A stretch of DNA of 7,995 nt from Planctomycetota bacterium (GTDB lineage: Bacteria; Planctomycetota; Phycisphaerae; UBA1845): positions 1 through 7,995 of the forward strand of contig JADFRO010000126.1 in the NCBI GenBank assembly GCA_022561255.1, read 5' to 3'. The notes under the pieces are model-generated. The model was not told the DNA's origin and searched no databases. It saw only the letters and a list, made by a program, of their open reading frames with translations. Below are positions 5,883 through 7,995 of this stretch, in pieces. Position numbers and translations under genes: made by a program. The stretch's first letter is position 1. Each line of letters begins with the position of its first letter.

Positions 5883-6860
5883 TTAGCAGAAAAGCGCGCT
5901 GACCGATCGATGCTCGTGGATGCGACGAATCGCTTCGCCGACGAGGTCGGCGACCGACAAGATCGTAAGGTTGCTCAGCTTTTCCTTGACTTCTGCACGA
6001 ATCGGAATCGTGTCTGTCACTACGATTTCATTAAGGTTCGCGGCGCTGAGGCGCTCGACGGCAGATCCGGCGAAAACCCCGTGCGTTGCAGCCACGTAGA
6101 TTCCTGTGGCACCGTGTTTTCGCACGAGCTTGGCCGCCTCACACACCGTCCCCGCCGTTGTGATCATGTCGTCGAACATCATCACGTTGCGTCCGTCGAC
6201 GTTTCCGATAATGCTTACGGCGACGGTCGCGTCGCCGGTCAACCGGCGCTTGTGAACCACGGCGAGCTCTCCGCCGATTCGCGCCGCAAAATCGCTACCG
6301 AACTTGATGTTGCCTACGTCCGGTGAAACGAGCACGGCGTCGTGAAGGTTGCCTTCGACGAAATGTTTCGCGAGCAGCGGAGCGGCCGTTAGATGGTCGA
6401 CCGGAATGTCGAAAAAACCTTGAATCTGATCGGCGTGAAGGTTCATGGTCAACACACGGTCAGCGCCGGCTTTGGTAAGCATGTTGGCGACGAGCTTGGC
6501 CGTGATCGGCGTACGACCCTCGGACTTGCGATCCTGTCGCGCGTAGCCGAAGTAGGGGATCACGGCTGTGATTCGTTTTGCACTGGCACGCCGCAAGCAG
6601 TCGATGAAGATCAGCAGCTCCATGAGCCTGTCGTTAACCGGCGGACAGGTTGCCTGCACCACGAAGCAATCCTTGCCGCGAACGTCGTCGTCGAGTTTGA
6701 TGAGCGTCTCGCCATCAGGAAATGTGCTGGTGATGGCCTTTCCGCGCTGTAGCCCAAGGTATTTGCAGATCTTGTCGGTTAGCTCCGAGGATGCGGATCC
6801 GCCGAACACAACGATCCCGTTGTCGAAAGCGCTGGGTGATTTCTGGCCGTTGGGAGTCAC
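5883..6860 (-). CDS. prs: Ribose-phosphate pyrophosphokinase (PRPP synthetase)
   Basis: Prs transfers pyrophosphate from ATP to ribose 5-phosphate to make PRPP for nucleotide, His, Trp and NAD synthesis. The 325-residue class I enzyme shows FPDGET (47-52) for ATP binding, CPPVNDRLMELL (72-83), the loop PYFGYARQDRK (102-112), NLHADQIQGFFDIPVDH (140-156), SPDVGN (179-184), HKRR (203-206) and the ribose-phosphate loop FDDMITTAGT (229-238). Two differences from the E. coli/B. subtilis pattern stand out: Asn140 where DLHA has Asp, and Thr234 where DDMIDT has Asp. Both positions lie near metal or ribose-phosphate sites. All other landmarks are intact, so it is probably active. The start is a GTG overlapping the glmU stop as GTGA, with AGGA five bases upstream (6866-6869); the next Met is far inside the fold. 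Coupling to glmU translation is likely. Confidence 0.96.
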   Translation of the reverse strand: MTPNGQKSPSAFDNGIVVFGGSASSELTDKICKYLGLQRGKAITSTFPDGETLIKLDDDVRGKDCFVVQATCPPVNDRLMELLIFIDCLRRASAKRITAVIPYFGYARQDRKSEGRTPITAKLVANMLTKAGADRVLTMNLHADQIQGFFDIPVDHLTAAPLLAKHFVEGNLHDAVLVSPDVGNIKFGSDFAARIGGELAVVHKRRLTGDATVAVSIIGNVDGRNVMMFDDMITTAGTVCEAAKLVRKHGATGIYVAATHGVFAGSAVERLSAANLNEIVVTDTIPIRAEVKEKLSNLTILSVADLVGEAIRRIHEHRSVSALFC

Positions 6861-7846
6861 GATGTTCCTGCCTCAATCGGTGCCGCTTGCGTTACGGACG
6901 AGCCGTCTTGCACTGTCTCACCTTCTGCGACGCGTACAAACGGTCCGATGCGACAGCCCACGCCGATCGTCGCCCCAACCCCGATGAACGTAAACGGCAG
7001 AATCGTTGTGTCCTTGCCCACGGACACGTCCGCTTCAATCCAGGTATTGTCCGGATCCACGATCGTAACGCCGTCTTCCATCAGCGTGGCCTGAAGTCGA
7101 TCCTGCATGATTCGGCTGACCGCTGCGAGGTCGATTCGGGAGTTAATCCCAATCGCTTCCTCGGCCGGAATCTCGACCTTGGCTGATACGCCGTGGCCCT
7201 TCTCCCGCAGGAGTTTGATCGCGTCCGTCAGGTAATACTCACCCTTCGACGACGAGGGCTTGATCCGCTCCAACGTCTCAAAAAGCTGCTCCGCATCGAA
7301 GCAGTAATAGCTCGGATTAACCTCGTGAATCTCGCGTTGCTCGGTGTTACAGTCGCGGTGCTCTACAATCGCCTTCAGATTCCCGTCGTCATCGCGAACG
7401 ATACGTCCGTATCCGGTTGGATCGTCCAAGACCGTCGTGGCCAGGGTTACTGCGTCGTCCGATTCCTCGCGGACCTCAAGAAGGTCCACCAGCGTTGCAC
7501 GACGTACGAGCGGCATGTCCCCGGCGATCACCATGACACTACCTGAAAAGTCCTTTAACGCCTTTCGGCAACAGAGCACCGCGTGGGCCGTCCCACGCTG
7601 CTCGACCTGCTCAATCCAGGTGATGTCGCGCTCAGCCGCGAACCGCTTGGTCACCTTCCGGCGACCGTGGCCCACGACCACAAGAAGTCGGTCAACGCCG
7701 GCCAATCGACACGCGCTGACGACGTAGCCGAGCATCGGTCTGCCGCAAACCTCGTGCAGAACCTTCGGCTCGTCGCTCTTCATTCGGGTGCTCTTGCCGG
7801 CGGCGAGCACGATGACTGCGACTTCTTTCTCTGGAGCGTCACCCAC
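6857..7846 (-). CDS. glmU: GlmU-type UDP-GlcNAc pyrophosphorylase lacking most of the acetyltransferase domain
   Basis: The N-terminal domain is a nucleotidyltransferase that makes UDP-GlcNAc from UTP and GlcNAc-1-phosphate for peptidoglycan and LPS. It shows LAAGKSTRM (14-22; many relatives have GKGTRM), PKVLHEVCGRPM (27-38), EQRGTAHAV (82-90), AGDMPLV (108-114) with the metal-binding Asp110, TGYGRIVRD (144-152), VEHRDCNTEQREIHEVN (161-177) and GINSR (233-237) with the second metal-site Asn235. A few left-handed beta-helix turns follow (about 260-310), then a short Ser/Ala/Thr-rich end. Full GlmU is about 450 residues; this one is 329 and lacks the region with the acetyltransferase catalytic His. 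The stop TGA overlaps the prs GTG, so the short end looks natural. The GTG start is the only option, because an in-frame TGA lies two codons upstream; GGGAG lies 11 bases before it. UDP-GlcNAc synthesis is inferred; another sugar-1-phosphate substrate is possible. Confidence 0.9.
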   Translation of the reverse strand: MGDAPEKEVAVIVLAAGKSTRMKSDEPKVLHEVCGRPMLGYVVSACRLAGVDRLLVVVGHGRRKVTKRFAAERDITWIEQVEQRGTAHAVLCCRKALKDFSGSVMVIAGDMPLVRRATLVDLLEVREESDDAVTLATTVLDDPTGYGRIVRDDDGNLKAIVEHRDCNTEQREIHEVNPSYYCFDAEQLFETLERIKPSSSKGEYYLTDAIKLLREKGHGVSAKVEIPAEEAIGINSRIDLAAVSRIMQDRLQATLMEDGVTIVDPDNTWIEADVSVGKDTTILPFTFIGVGATIGVGCRIGPFVRVAEGETVQDGSSVTQAAPIEAGTS

Positions 7847-7890
7847 GGTTCAACGCACTCCCAATCGGGCAACGCGAGCCCTGCGGTCCA

Positions 7891-7961
7891 TTACCCGGCC
7901 AGGGCTCGAACCTGGAACGCCAGGACCAAAACCTGGTGTGTTACCATTACACCACCGGGCA
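7891..7961 (-). tRNA. tRNA-Gln (anticodon UUG)
   Basis: The minus strand folds as a full cloverleaf of 71 bases including the discriminator. The acceptor is TGCCCGG/CCGGGTA (U1-A72, as usual for tRNA-Gln, plus one G-U). The D stem is GTGT/ACAC around AATGGTA, and the anticodon stem is CCAGG/CCTGG with loop TTTTGGT. The variable region is CGTT, and the T stem is CCAGG/CCTGG around TTCGAGC. The anticodon TTG reads CAA, and CAG by wobble. The discriminator is A, and the CCA end is not encoded (TGG follows). It lies 44 bases upstream of glmU on the same strand and may share its transcript. Confidence 0.95.
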
Positions 7962-7995
7962 TCTGCCATCGGAGTCCGAGCGACGGACCCCGGGG

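Noticed and set aside
1..7995. CRISPR array, mobile element, phage, toxin-antitoxin or defence genes
   Set aside because: No repeat-spacer pattern, transposase, recombinase or terminal repeats seen; all long minus-strand frames are recognised housekeeping genes.

Overview
This window is a conserved housekeeping block from a GC-rich diderm bacterium. Every gene I can support lies on the minus strand, so the block reads from right to left. Transcription order is tRNA-Gln(UUG), a short glmU-type uridyltransferase, prs, rplY (L25/CTC family), pth, rpsF, ssb, rplI, dnaB and then bamA, which runs off the left edge. No CRISPR array, insertion sequence, phage gene or other mobile element is visible, and codon and base use look uniform throughout.

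The organism must have an outer membrane, because bamA encodes a signal peptide, five POTRA domains and the start of a beta-barrel. The order prs-rplY-pth-rpsF-ssb-rplI-dnaB without an rpsR gene, the long CTC-type L25 and the Prs variant motif FDDMITTAGT suggest to me a Planctomycetota or related PVC-type lineage. That assignment is from memory and no 16S sequence is present. Five of the nine proteins appear to start with GTG or TTG. For rpsF, ssb and pth the preferred start rests on Shine-Dalgarno spacing and/or agreement with the family N-terminus.

Region by region (high to low coordinates): 7891-7961 is tRNA-Gln. 6857-7846 (glmU) and 5883-6860 (prs) overlap by GTGA and make UDP-sugar and PRPP precursors. 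5189-5854 (L25) and 4586-5170 (peptidyl-tRNA hydrolase) serve translation. 4082-4537 (S6), 3541-3963 (SSB), 2920-3447 (L9) and 1527-2942 (replicative helicase DnaB) form the classic r-protein/replication cluster. L9 and dnaB overlap by 23 bases, and the dnaB ribosome binding site lies inside the L9 C-terminal tail. After dnaB a 160-base gap carries a promoter-like sequence and inverted repeats ahead of bamA.

Genes are tightly packed: the largest gap is about 160 bases, so no stretch over 300 bases lacks a gene. The functional theme is coordinated supply of replication, translation and envelope precursors. I found no new multi-gene system. The points most worth a second look are the GlmU that lacks nearly all of its acetyltransferase domain, the missing rpsR, the two-part RNA hairpin upstream of rplI, the rplI-dnaB overlap, and the substituted metal-site residues in Prs.
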